This document shows, in pieces, positions 16,364 to 24,658 of a stretch of DNA of 44,727 nt. The translations under genes were made by a program, and so were the position numbers. Under the pieces are notes generated by a model. The model worked only from the letters and a program-made list of their open reading frames with translations. It searched no databases and was not told the DNA's origin. Position 1 is the first letter of the stretch. The number at the start of each line of letters is the position of its first letter. Source of the DNA: SZUA-365 sp034002405 (GTDB lineage: Bacteria > Bacteroidota > Ignavibacteria > SZUA-365); assembly GCA_034002405.1 (NCBI GenBank), contig JAVFAS010000023.1, positions 1 through 44,727 on the forward strand, read 5' to 3'.

Positions 16364-17320
16364 ATGGCACGCTTCTTCACGCATTACTGGCCCGATGAAT
16401 TCTGCGATGCGCGCTATCGCTCGGGATACAGCGGTTCGCCTCTCGACTACAGCGCGGGCGAGGGATTTCTCCGGGCCGGAATGGAGGAGGGGGATGTCCT
16501 GTATGTGATCAGCGCCTACGATGGACAGGTGATGCTGGTCGGTCGCATGATCGTCGGTCGCGTGCTCACTTCGTATGCCGAGGCCCTCCGCGATATCGGT
16601 CCCGAAGTGGAGGAGGCACCCGAGTACGCTGTCGCGGCGGAAGGGACGGCGGGTGAACAATATTTCACGCGCCAGCTGATGATGGAGGAGGCGGGAGACA
16701 TGCGCCTCCTCGCCGCGGATGGAAGCAGCAAACCGTTGAAATTCGCCGACGGCGACGAGGTCGATGCCCATGCACTCGCCGGTGTGCACGAGATCACTCC
16801 GGTTTCCGCCGGCCTTCTCGATCAGGTGCTCGCGCAACCGTTCCATGACCAACTGCCGGATACCGAAGAGGGGGGCGAGGAGGAAGACGAGATCGACGAC
16901 AGTGATCTGGCCGCGATCACCCGGAGTTTCGCGGATGGGGAAATGAACCAGAAGGTGCGGGAACGCGCGTATGACTACGTGCGGACCGCCTTCGAGGAAA
17001 AGGGGTGGACGGTCATGGATGTCGATGATCCGGAACTGGGCTATGATCTGCAATGCACGATGCACGATGACCACTTGCATGTGGTGGTCAAGGGCAATAT
17101 TCACGATGCCGTCGAGTTCATGCTCGGCGAACTCGAATACGCCCGCGCCGAGCGGGACGGCCATTTCGCGCTGTGCCTGGTCACGAGCGCATTGTCGGAG
17201 AACCCGTCGCTCCTGACCTTCAGCGGGGAGGATCTCTACGACCTCTTCGACGCGCGTCCCGTGCAGTGGGTCTTCCGCTATCGTCCGGAAGACGACGGCC
17301 TGGAGACCGAGGACTTCTGA
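16364..17320 (+). CDS. DUF3883 domain protein with PUA/EVE-like N-terminus
   Basis: 318 aa from the ATG at 16364; a TTG 42 bases earlier is in frame but overlaps the -10 box. The N-terminal 80 residues (MARFFTHYW, GDVLYVISAYDGQVMLVGR) look like a PUA/EVE-type binding fold. Residues 185-200 are an acidic linker. Residues 205-300 match DUF3883, a PD-(D/E)xK-like domain found in many restriction and defence proteins: RAYDYVRTAFEEKGWTV, then GYDLQC with Asp228, then VVVKG. The family usually has E-V-K-G here; this protein has Val241 where the acidic residue belongs, although Lys243 is kept, so nuclease activity is doubtful. It is transcribed alone, with no helicase or methylase next to it. The family call is fairly secure; the role is unknown. 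Confidence 0.65.
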   Translation: MARFFTHYWPDEFCDARYRSGYSGSPLDYSAGEGFLRAGMEEGDVLYVISAYDGQVMLVGRMIVGRVLTSYAEALRDIGPEVEEAPEYAVAAEGTAGEQYFTRQLMMEEAGDMRLLAADGSSKPLKFADGDEVDAHALAGVHEITPVSAGLLDQVLAQPFHDQLPDTEEGGEEEDEIDDSDLAAITRSFADGEMNQKVRERAYDYVRTAFEEKGWTVMDVDDPELGYDLQCTMHDDHLHVVVKGNIHDAVEFMLGELEYARAERDGHFALCLVTSALSENPSLLTFSGEDLYDLFDARPVQWVFRYRPEDDGLETEDF

Positions 17321-17479
17321 CGCAGCGGGCACGCCGGATCCCGGGAGTCGTGCGGATGGAGTGCCCGGCTTCCCCCCGGGTGGGAGAAAAAAGATAATCG
17401 TGCCGAAACTTCCGATCCGGGGTGACGTAGATGGATTGTCATTTCACGATCCCTATCCACGCAAGGAGTACGACGTCCC

Positions 17480-18178
17480 ATGGCCACTGCCGATCTTTTC
17501 ACCGGCATTCACAAGGCAGTCCGGAATCTGATGTTCACCACCGGTCTGAAATTGCAGAACCTCGACAGCGGGGACGCGGACGAGTGTCTGTCCATCATGG
17601 AAGATATTCATCTCATTTTTGATCTTTTCGAGGAGCATGCGCGTAACGAAGACCGGTTGATCTTCCCGCTGGTCGCCGCCCATGAGCCGGAACTGGTTGC
17701 CGCCCTCGAGGCCGAACATCACGCGCATGCACCGCTCATCGCGGAATTGCGCGACGCGATGGACCAACTCGACCGTGCGGTCACGCATGACCTTCGTATC
17801 GTTGCGCTGGCACGGCTGCGGATCGCCTACTTCGACTTCGTCGGAGAACACCTGCGGCACATGAACCGCGAGGAGCGCGAAATGCTTCCCGCGACGCAGC
17901 GCTGGGCGAGCGATGAAGAACTCGCTGGCACGCTGGGACAGATCATCAGCGGGACATCCCCCGAGACGTATGCGACGTGGCTCCGATGGATGCTGACCGC
18001 GTTGATGCCGACCGAATTGGCGGGAATGCTGCGTGGAATCGTGCAGGCACCGGCGCCCTTGATGGCCATCGTCGAAACGGTCGCCGCCGATGTCCTCCCG
18101 ACCGCGCGCTGGACAAGGGCGCGCAACATGGCCGGGCTCGACCAGCAAAAGGCATTCGATCAGCACGCGGCGGCATGA
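17480..18178 (+). CDS. Hemerythrin HHE-domain protein
   Basis: 232-aa cytoplasmic protein. Residues 1-140 form a four-helix hemerythrin-like domain with metal-ligand candidates in order: His near residue 11 (FTGIHKAVR), EEHARNEDRLIFP (residues 51-63), EAEHHAHAP and EHLRHMNREEREMLP. Such domains bind a di-iron centre and sense or store O2, NO or iron. The C-terminal 80 residues are helical (TWLRWMLTALMPTELAGML) with no named motif. It is monocistronic, with 159 bases before it and 253 after it. Confidence 0.85.
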   Translation: MATADLFTGIHKAVRNLMFTTGLKLQNLDSGDADECLSIMEDIHLIFDLFEEHARNEDRLIFPLVAAHEPELVAALEAEHHAHAPLIAELRDAMDQLDRAVTHDLRIVALARLRIAYFDFVGEHLRHMNREEREMLPATQRWASDEELAGTLGQIISGTSPETYATWLRWMLTALMPTELAGMLRGIVQAPAPLMAIVETVAADVLPTARWTRARNMAGLDQQKAFDQHAAA

Positions 18179-18312
18179 AGCAGCAGCTCCCGTCATGCGC
18201 GCGGTGCTCCCCTGGAGAGTGCGAGGCGACGGACGGCGACCGAGAGTTCTTCCGGAAACACACAAGAGGTGAGACGCAGAGAGAGAGATAGATGACGAGA
18301 GAGGTTTCGTGC

Positions 18313-18343
18313 ACGCCCCGTCGGCAATTTGTTGACGGGGCGT
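18313..18343 (+). terminator. Possible terminator hairpin after the hemerythrin gene
   Basis: A 10-bp stem (ACGCCCCGTC at 18313-18322 with 18334-18343) and an 11-nt loop lie 135 bases after the stop codon. No T-run follows, so it may be a transcript-stabilising hairpin rather than a terminator. Confidence 0.4.
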
Positions 18344-18418
18344 TCGCGTTTGCGAACACCCGAGGGGGCCGGGGCCGGAACCAGCTACTCGGGGATCTGG
18401 ATTCTCGTTCGTCCTGCG

Positions 18419-18424
18419 TATATT
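18419..18424 (+). promoter_or_regulatory. -10 box of rlmI, 7 bases before its ATG
   Basis: TATATT ends 7 bases before the ATG at 18432, and no Shine-Dalgarno lies in between. The predicted transcription start coincides with the start codon, so the mRNA should be leaderless. Confidence 0.5.
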
Positions 18425-18431
18425 TCCGCCC

Positions 18432-19631
18432 ATGAACGCAACCCTGCCTGTCCTCACGCTGAAAGCCGGTCGCGAAGATTCGGTACTTCGCCGACATCCA
18501 TGGGTTTTTTCCGGTGCGGTCGCCACGGTGACGGGGACCCCGCAAGCCGGGGACACCGTGCAGGTCCGTGACGCGAAGGGCCGCGTGCTCGGCTCCGCCG
18601 CCTGGTCTCCCATGTCACAAATCCGCGCACGGATGTGGCATTTCGACGAGCAGCAACGCGTCGACGAGGAATTTTTCCACGCGCGCATCGCCGCCGCGCT
18701 GGCGTCACGTGCCGCCCTGGCGGAGGACGCTTCCACCAACGCGCTGCGGTTGATCGCCTCCGAAGCGGACGGACTGCCCGGAGTGATTCTCGACCGGTAC
18801 GGGAGCGTTTTGGTGTTCCAATTCCTTTCCGCCGGCGCGGAGCGCTGGCGCGATGTCATGATCCGGATCGTGGCCGGACTGATTCCCGACGCGACGTATT
18901 TCGAACGCTCCGATGGCGAGGCCCGCCAGAAGGAGGGACTGCCCGCGCGAACCGGCTCTCTCGGAATAAAGGATCTGGAAATCCCATGTGTAGCGCTCGA
19001 GGCGGGCTTGCGTTTTCTGCTGCGACCCGACACCGGCCACAAGACCGGGTTTTATCTCGATCAGCGCGAAAATCGTCGCCTGCTCGGATCGATGGCCGCG
19101 GGGGCGGACGTTCTCAATTGCTTCTCCTACACCGGTGGCTTCGCCGTGCACGCATTGGCGGGTGGCGCAACGCATGTGACGGATGTCGAGGTCTCGGGCG
19201 ACGCCCTCACCCTCGCGCGTCTGAATGTCGAGCGCAATGGTTTCGATACGGCCCGGTACCGGCAGGAGGAAGCCGATGTGTTTGCCTTCCTCCGCCACTG
19301 CCGCGATGATCGCAGAAGCTTCGACATCATCGTCCTCGATCCGCCAAAATTCGCCGCATCGAAATCCCAGATCGAGCGCGCGGCACGGGGGTACAAGGAT
19401 ATCAACCTCCTCGCGATGAAACTGCTGCGTCCGGGGGGACTGCTGTTCACCTTCTCGTGCAGTGGACACATGTCGCAGCCTCTCTTTCAAAAAATCGTGT
19501 CCGACGCCGCGGTCGATGCGCGGCGGGATGCGCGTATTCGCCGTTTCCTCACGCAGGCCGCGGATCATCCGATCGCGCTCGCCATTCCGGAGTCCTGGTA
19601 TCTGAAGGGATTGATCTGCGGATTGGACTGA
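18432..19631 (+). CDS. rlmI: 23S rRNA m5C methyltransferase, RlmI family
   Basis: 399-aa class I SAM-dependent RNA methyltransferase. The N-terminal PUA domain (residues 5-80, LRRHPWVFSGAV and GRVLGSAAW) binds RNA. The EEHD-like linker and Rossmann domain follow: GHKTGFYLDQRENR (residues 197-210), the SAM loop VLNCFSYTGGFAVHA, acidic VEVSGDAL, and DPPKFAASKSQ as motif IV. The family's catalytic cysteine is plausible in LLFTFSCSGHMS near residue 345. RlmI modifies C1962 of 23S rRNA in E. coli; the specific target here is inferred from homology. It is a single gene with a leaderless-type promoter. Confidence 0.88.
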   Translation: MNATLPVLTLKAGREDSVLRRHPWVFSGAVATVTGTPQAGDTVQVRDAKGRVLGSAAWSPMSQIRARMWHFDEQQRVDEEFFHARIAAALASRAALAEDASTNALRLIASEADGLPGVILDRYGSVLVFQFLSAGAERWRDVMIRIVAGLIPDATYFERSDGEARQKEGLPARTGSLGIKDLEIPCVALEAGLRFLLRPDTGHKTGFYLDQRENRRLLGSMAAGADVLNCFSYTGGFAVHALAGGATHVTDVEVSGDALTLARLNVERNGFDTARYRQEEADVFAFLRHCRDDRRSFDIIVLDPPKFAASKSQIERAARGYKDINLLAMKLLRPGGLLFTFSCSGHMSQPLFQKIVSDAAVDARRDARIRRFLTQAADHPIALAIPESWYLKGLICGLD

Positions 19632-19688
19632 CACGGTCCTTGCGCATCGACCCCGCGGGCTTTCGCACGGGGCATGACGGCGACCGCG

Positions 19689-19720
19689 AAAAAAAACAAG
19701 GAGAGCGATTGCTCTCCTTG
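19689..19720 (-). terminator. Intrinsic terminator of the minus-strand protease gene
   Basis: A perfect 10-bp stem (19697-19706 with 19711-19720, arm CAAGGAGAGC) has a GATT loop. On the minus strand it is followed by eight T residues (A-tract 19689-19696 on the plus strand). It therefore serves the gene ending at 19808, not rlmI. Confidence 0.9.
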
Positions 19721-19807
19721 CTCACACAACATTGAGGAGGTACGAAAAACGATGAGACAGGGATTCAGGGAACACGGGAAGGACATCCTCCCGCCGTCAC
19801 GCCGCGA

Positions 19808-20956
19808 TTATTTTCCGTCGATCGTGACATTGAAGCGGGTGAGGATCGGCTTGATCGGGTTCGCATAGGCGATCGATCCGGACTTGGCGAAAATCATTCC
19901 AATCGGGGAGGCGGTGGAGTTGTCGGTGACAACCAGGGACCCGGAGTCGCCGCCTTCGACGAAGCTGCTGTTCTTGCGTGCGGGTGCGATGGCGATCTGG
20001 TCGACAAAACGTGCTGTTCCATATCCATAGTTGATGCCGATCGTGACATTGATCGCGGAAATCTTGCCCTTGGTCAGACCGGTGGTGCGTCCGTATTTCT
20101 GCACACTCATGCCGACGACGGGGTCAACGGGTGTTGACGAAGGAATGCCATACCCGTCCGTGGGCGTGCCGTTGCCGAGTTCCGCCGTGCTGGTCAGCAT
20201 CATCGTAGCATCCATCACATTGCTCGCCGTGGAGAGGTGCACGATCGGTTCGAGTCCGGCGATCTGGCCGATGATGTCCGTCGTGTTTTGTGCGCAGGCG
20301 ACATCGCCCGATCCTGGCTGAAGGATGCTTTCGCCCGGCTGTGCGGCGTTGAGACGTCCCCAGACATGATTGCAGGAGAGGGCATACACATTATCGCCGC
20401 CACGAACGCGCACCCCGATGGTACCGGCGCCACAGTCATAATAGTTGCTGGTGGAGATGCCGATCGGTGCGGGTCGCGGATGGCGGGCCGTTGTCGCGAG
20501 GCTGCTGGCGGATGAGGATTTCGGTTTCGCGGCGGTGGATTTCGTCTTGCTTGCGGTGGATTTCGTCTTGCCGCCACCGGCCACCGGTTCCACCACGCCA
20601 ACCACCTGCTCGATGACCGGAATGCCGTCGATGCTCGTGGGAATGCCTTTCCCGAGCTCCCGTTCGGTGAAAATGATGACGGCGGGATTGCCTTCCTCAT
20701 CCAGTCCCGTGCCGGTGCCGACCACGCCATGCTTGGCCATGAAGCGTTCGGTATTGCGGTTCTGCACGTCCATCGCACGCGCGACGCCCGGATTGTCCTT
20801 GCTCAGAACGTTGATCTGGGTCACGGCGTCCTCCGTGCTGGAGGGCGAGACCGGCTGGTCAGGAGCGTCGCCGCAAGCGGTGATGCCGAGTGTGGTGAAG
20901 ATGAATGCCGCAACGAGGAGTTGGGCGAGTTTCGAGCGGGTGTGCGTGCGGACCAT
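19808..20956 (-). CDS. Exported trypsin-fold serine protease lipoprotein
   Basis: 382 aa from the ATG at 20956, preceded by GGAGG at 6-base spacing. A second ATG 21 bases earlier overlaps that site. The lipobox is LGITACGD near residue 30. Residues 45-130 are a pro-like domain. A Lys/Ser/Thr low-complexity linker follows, built on a 21-base repeat (KSTA.KTKSTA pattern near residue 140). Residues 165-382 form a chymotrypsin-like domain of the Nal1-like type: His197 in SCNHVWG, Asp249 in NVMDATMM and Ser338 in GGDSGSL, with an oxyanion-type glycine before it. The catalytic triad is complete, so it is probably active in the periplasm or at the surface. Substrate unknown. Confidence 0.8.
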   Translation of the reverse strand: MVRTHTRSKLAQLLVAAFIFTTLGITACGDAPDQPVSPSSTEDAVTQINVLSKDNPGVARAMDVQNRNTERFMAKHGVVGTGTGLDEEGNPAVIIFTERELGKGIPTSIDGIPVIEQVVGVVEPVAGGGKTKSTASKTKSTAAKPKSSSASSLATTARHPRPAPIGISTSNYYDCGAGTIGVRVRGGDNVYALSCNHVWGRLNAAQPGESILQPGSGDVACAQNTTDIIGQIAGLEPIVHLSTASNVMDATMMLTSTAELGNGTPTDGYGIPSSTPVDPVVGMSVQKYGRTTGLTKGKISAINVTIGINYGYGTARFVDQIAIAPARKNSSFVEGGDSGSLVVTDNSTASPIGMIFAKSGSIAYANPIKPILTRFNVTIDGK

Positions 20957-21067
20957 GATTTCCTCCAGTACTTCCATGAATCGTGTTCGAGTGTTTCAAC
21001 CAACCTTCGAGCCTCAAGCTCTGGAGTGCAAGTTAGGCGGGGTACCTTTCAGCAGCCTGAATCCTCC

Positions 21068-21096
21068 ATTACAGGCCCCTTAACAGTGGATTACAA
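21068..21096 (-). promoter_or_regulatory. Promoter of the serine protease gene
   Basis: On the minus strand, TTGTAA (21091-21096), 17-base spacer, TGTAAT (21068-21073). This is a good sigma-70-type match and predicts a leader of about 105 bases. Confidence 0.55.
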
Positions 21097-21271
21097 ACCT
21101 GTAAGACGGAAGGTCCCACACCGTCGACAGCGGTAACTCAATAAATGACAAGAGATTCGGGGCGATGGGGCCCGGGACGGCAGGTGGCTGGTCCCTTGGA
21201 TGCATGCGAGGATTCCCTGCATCCGTCCCGGGCACGTCAGCCGTTCATGCCGCGCGCATCGAAGCTGATCT

Positions 21272-21299
21272 TTGCAGGAAGCGGCGTGATTCCTATCTT
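21272..21299 (+). promoter_or_regulatory. Promoter of the GH13-like gene, touching its start codon
   Basis: TTGCAG (21272-21277), 16-base spacer, TATCTT (21294-21299). The double ATG begins at 21302, so the transcript would start at about the second ATG (21305), suggesting a leaderless mRNA. The nearest AGGA is too far upstream to act as a ribosome binding site. Confidence 0.45.
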
Positions 21300-21301
21300 A
21301 T

Positions 21302-23092
21302 ATGATGCGTACTCTCGGCCCCCTCTTCGTTTTCGTCCTGCTCCTACTGGCGAGCGCGCTTCATGCGCAGCAGGCGGATCCACCCGCCTGGGCGCGCGGC
21401 ATGACATGGTATCTGCTCCTGCCCGATCGCTTTGCGAACGGCGATTCGACAAATGATCCGACGGCGGCGTACGTGTTTGACGATGCGCGAATTCCGTGGA
21501 AGGTGTCGTCGTGGACCGCGAATTGGTACGAACGCACGGTGGAGGAGCGAATGCTGCACCCATCGTTCTATCCCGCGGCTCTCCTCCGGCATTTCGGCGG
21601 GGATCTCGACGGAATCATTTCCCGTCTCGATTATCTGCAGGATCTCGGCGTTCACGGCATCATTCTCACTCCGATGTTCGAGGCCCGCTCGGCACACAAG
21701 TTCGATGTGAGCAGCCTGCATCACATCGATCAGCATTTCGGACCCGTTACTCCCCTGGATACGGCGTTCGTCAATCGTGAGATTCCGGAAAATCCACTCT
21801 CCTGGTATATGACGTCGGCGGATCGTCGCTTTGCCGATTTGATCGCGGAAGTACATCGACGGGGAATGAAGGTGCTGATGATGGCGCAGTTCGCGCATGT
21901 CGGCGCGCATTTCTGGGCGTTTCGTGATGTGCTGGAAAAGCAGGAGGCCTCGCCCTACGGCGGATGGTTTTCCGTGAAGCAGTGGGATCGCCCCGAAACG
22001 CCATACGATTCGGAATTCCGCTATGAACGGATGTGGGACGTCGACGCGTTTCCCCGATTGCGGCAGGACACGCTCGGTCTCGTCAGCGGTCCGCGTGAAT
22101 ATGTCTTCGCGGCGACGCGTCGTTGGATGGATCCGAATGGGGACGGGAATCCCGCGGATGGAATCGACGGGTGGTGCATCGACTTGACGCATGAACTGCC
22201 GGACGTGTTCTGGCAGCAATGGGCGTCCCATTGCCGCGGCATCAATCCTGACGTGCTGTTGGTGAACATGGGATCAGGACGAGGAAAAACCACCGCGCCA
22301 TTCAATGTGGACCAACCACGAGAGTATGGCAGGTCCTTGCACGAATTCTTTCTCCACCGCGGAGTGACGAGTACAACGTTTGACAGCCGTATGCTCGAGC
22401 AGCGAAGCCGGACCACCTTGCAGGGGAGCGATGCATTGCTGAACCTCCTCGGCAGTCACGAGACCGACCGCGTGACCTCGATGTGTGTCAACGACACGCT
22501 GCACTTCGACCGCGACAATTCCCTGGGCAGTAATCCGGAATATCTGGTCCGTCCGCCCGACGAAGACGAGCAGGCTCTTCGACGGATGCTGCTCCTCCTG
22601 CATTTCACCCTGCCCGGTGCCCCGGTTCTCTATTACGGTGATGAAGCCGGCATGCGTGGCGCCGATGATCCGGATAATAGAAAGTCGATGCTCTGGCCGG
22701 ACTTGGCCTTCGACGATGAGAATACCTTTGATCTCAATGGCGACCCCACCGCCTATCCGCGACAGTTCGACAGTAGTTTGTTCGCCTACGTGCGCGCGTT
22801 GATCCAGCTTCGGGAACGCCATACATCGCTCCGTGTCGGTGCCATGCAGACAATGCTGCTGGATGATTATTCTTCCCTCTATGCGTTCATGCGTTCCGCC
22901 GGCGCGGAAAAAGTATTCGTCGTCGTCAACGCGAGTGATAACGCGCAACCCTGCGTGCTTCCCTACCTCGGATTGCCCGAAGGCAGTCGACTCTCGGACC
23001 CGTTTCTCGGCATCTCGTTTTACACCCGGCGCGATGCCGTCTCCTTCGTCATTCCCCCGCGAACGGCTACCATTCTCATTCCTGCTTCCTGA
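21302..23092 (+). CDS. Secreted GH13 (alpha-amylase family) protein with degenerate active site
   Basis: 596 aa. Signal peptide: residues 1-23 (LFVFVLLLLASALHAQQ). The whole (beta/alpha)8 frame of a neopullulanase/cyclomaltodextrinase-type GH13 is present: LPDRFANGD, GGDLDGIISRLDYLQDLGV, HVGAHFWAFRDVLE, DGIDGWCIDLTHELP, APVLYYGDEAGMRGADDPD and a C-terminal beta domain. However, the conserved catalytic positions differ. In region I the usual D...NH reads M194...A198-H199. In region II the Arg is Cys292 (Asp294 nucleophile kept). In region III, where Glu is required as acid/base, the sequence is LLVNMGSG with no Glu. In region IV, HD is H386-E387. The reading frame is intact and well kept elsewhere, so it is probably a selected non-hydrolytic, glycan-binding or regulatory protein. 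Retained activity cannot be excluded from sequence alone. Confidence 0.8.
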   Translation: MMRTLGPLFVFVLLLLASALHAQQADPPAWARGMTWYLLLPDRFANGDSTNDPTAAYVFDDARIPWKVSSWTANWYERTVEERMLHPSFYPAALLRHFGGDLDGIISRLDYLQDLGVHGIILTPMFEARSAHKFDVSSLHHIDQHFGPVTPLDTAFVNREIPENPLSWYMTSADRRFADLIAEVHRRGMKVLMMAQFAHVGAHFWAFRDVLEKQEASPYGGWFSVKQWDRPETPYDSEFRYERMWDVDAFPRLRQDTLGLVSGPREYVFAATRRWMDPNGDGNPADGIDGWCIDLTHELPDVFWQQWASHCRGINPDVLLVNMGSGRGKTTAPFNVDQPREYGRSLHEFFLHRGVTSTTFDSRMLEQRSRTTLQGSDALLNLLGSHETDRVTSMCVNDTLHFDRDNSLGSNPEYLVRPPDEDEQALRRMLLLLHFTLPGAPVLYYGDEAGMRGADDPDNRKSMLWPDLAFDDENTFDLNGDPTAYPRQFDSSLFAYVRALIQLRERHTSLRVGAMQTMLLDDYSSLYAFMRSAGAEKVFVVVNASDNAQPCVLPYLGLPEGSRLSDPFLGISFYTRRDAVSFVIPPRTATILIPAS

Positions 23093-23161
23093 TCCCGGCC
23101 GGCGCGGCGCGTGCCTCCGATCGTCATCCACCCGCGGCACCCATGCGCATCCGCGTGGGGT

Positions 23162-23191
23162 TTGGATTTTATTCCGGAGATCGTGTATCTT
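23162..23191 (+). promoter_or_regulatory. Promoter of atpD-atpC
   Basis: TTGGAT (23162-23167), 18-base spacer, TATCTT (23186-23191). It predicts a start near 23198 and a leader of about 40 bases to atpD. Confidence 0.55.
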
Positions 23192-23239
23192 ACATTCTAT
23201 TTCATTTATCGTCATAAATCACCAGCGAAGATTACAGGA

Positions 23240-24649
23240 ATGAACAAGGGCAGCATCGTACAGGTCATCGGACCCGTGGTGGACGTCGATTTTTCGGGAG
23301 CGCAGCTCCCCACCATTTACAGCGCGCTGCGGATTCCACGGACGGACTCGGAAGGCAACGCGGATACGCTGATTGTCGAAGTACAGCAGCATCTCGGCGA
23401 TGACCGGGTGCGTTGCGTGGCCATGGATTCCACCGACGGTCTGGTGCGCGGCATGGAGGTGCAGGATACCGGCGCGCAGATCACCGTGCCGGTCGGACCG
23501 AGCACACTGGGTCGTCTTCTCAATGTTCTCGGTGAACCGATCGATGAGCGGGGACCGGTCACCACCGACACGCACTTTCCCATCCACCGGCATGCCCCGG
23601 AATTCGACGAACTGTCGACCAGTCGGGAGATGTTCGAAACCGGCATCAAGGTCATCGATCTGCTCGAGCCCTATACCAAAGGTGGCAAGACCGGGCTGTT
23701 CGGCGGCGCCGGTGTCGGCAAGACGGTCATCATCCAGGAATTGATCAACAATATCGCCATGCATCACGGCGGGTACTCCGTGTTCGCCGGTGTCGGCGAG
23801 CGTACGCGCGAAGGCAACGATCTCTATCGGGAAATGACCGAGTCGGGTGTGATCGACAAGACCACCCTCGTGTTCGGACAGATGAACGAGCCGCCCGGGG
23901 CACGCCAGCGTGTCGCGCTGACCGCGCTTACCATGGCCGAGTATTTCCGCGATGTCGAAGGGAAGGACGTGCTGCTCTTCATCGATAATATTTTCCGGTT
24001 CACGCAGGCAGGATCGGAGGTGTCGGCGCTGCTGGGACGCATGCCGTCCGCGGTCGGCTATCAGCCGACGCTCGCCACCGAGATGGGAGCATTGCAGGAG
24101 CGTATCACCTCCACCAACAAAGGCTCGATCACATCGGTGCAGGCCGTGTACGTTCCCGCCGACGATCTCACGGATCCCGCGCCGGCGACCACCTTCTCCC
24201 ATCTCGATGCCACGACGGTGTTGAGCCGTCAGATCGCGGAGCTGGGCATTTATCCGGCGGTCGATCCGCTCGACTCCACATCCCGAATTCTGGACCCGAA
24301 TGTCATCGGTGAGCGGCATTATAACGTGGCGCAGAACGTCAAGAAAATCCTCCAGACGTACAAGGACCTCCAGGATCTCATCAACATTCTCGGCATCGAC
24401 GAGCTTTCGGACGAGGACAAGCTGACCGTGCACCGTGCGCGACGCATCCAGCGTTTTCTGTCCCAGCCGTTTTTTGTCGCCGAACAATTCACCGGCTACA
24501 AGGGCAAGTACGTCAAGATCGAGGACACCATCGCCGGCTTCGAAATGATCATCAATGGCGAATGCGATCATCTTCCCGAGAATGCCTTCATGTACGTGGG
24601 CACGATCGAGGAAGTGTTCGAACGCGCGAAGCAGATGCAGGAGGCGTAA
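23240..24649 (+). CDS. atpD: F1F0 ATP synthase subunit beta
   Basis: 469 aa from the ATG at 23240, which opens with the usual MNKGSIVQVIGPVVDVDF. The open frame extends upstream to 23111, but that part covers the promoter. It is the catalytic subunit of F1: the beta-barrel N-domain, Walker A GGAGVGKTVIIQELI (near residue 150), GERTREGNDLYREM, the Walker B region VLLFIDNIFRFTQAGSEVSALLGRMPS, and the C-terminal helical domain with DELSDEDKLTV. Length is normal and no residues look lost. It pairs with atpC alone; the other subunit genes are elsewhere, as in many Bacteroidota and Chlorobiota. Confidence 0.98.
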   Translation: MNKGSIVQVIGPVVDVDFSGAQLPTIYSALRIPRTDSEGNADTLIVEVQQHLGDDRVRCVAMDSTDGLVRGMEVQDTGAQITVPVGPSTLGRLLNVLGEPIDERGPVTTDTHFPIHRHAPEFDELSTSREMFETGIKVIDLLEPYTKGGKTGLFGGAGVGKTVIIQELINNIAMHHGGYSVFAGVGERTREGNDLYREMTESGVIDKTTLVFGQMNEPPGARQRVALTALTMAEYFRDVEGKDVLLFIDNIFRFTQAGSEVSALLGRMPSAVGYQPTLATEMGALQERITSTNKGSITSVQAVYVPADDLTDPAPATTFSHLDATTVLSRQIAELGIYPAVDPLDSTSRILDPNVIGERHYNVAQNVKKILQTYKDLQDLINILGIDELSDEDKLTVHRARRIQRFLSQPFFVAEQFTGYKGKYVKIEDTIAGFEMIINGECDHLPENAFMYVGTIEEVFERAKQMQEA

Positions 24650-24658
24650 TCCCACGCC

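Larger units (their letters stand above)
20957..21301. other. Divergent intergenic region between protease and GH13 genes
   Basis: 345 bases. It contains the minus-strand promoter at 21068-21096 for the protease, an inverted pair TTACAGG (21070-21076) and CCTGTAA (21098-21104) enclosing that promoter, and the plus-strand promoter at 21272 for the GH13 gene. The inverted pair overlaps the -10 and flanks the -35, a possible operator position. No coding sequence was seen. Confidence 0.55.
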
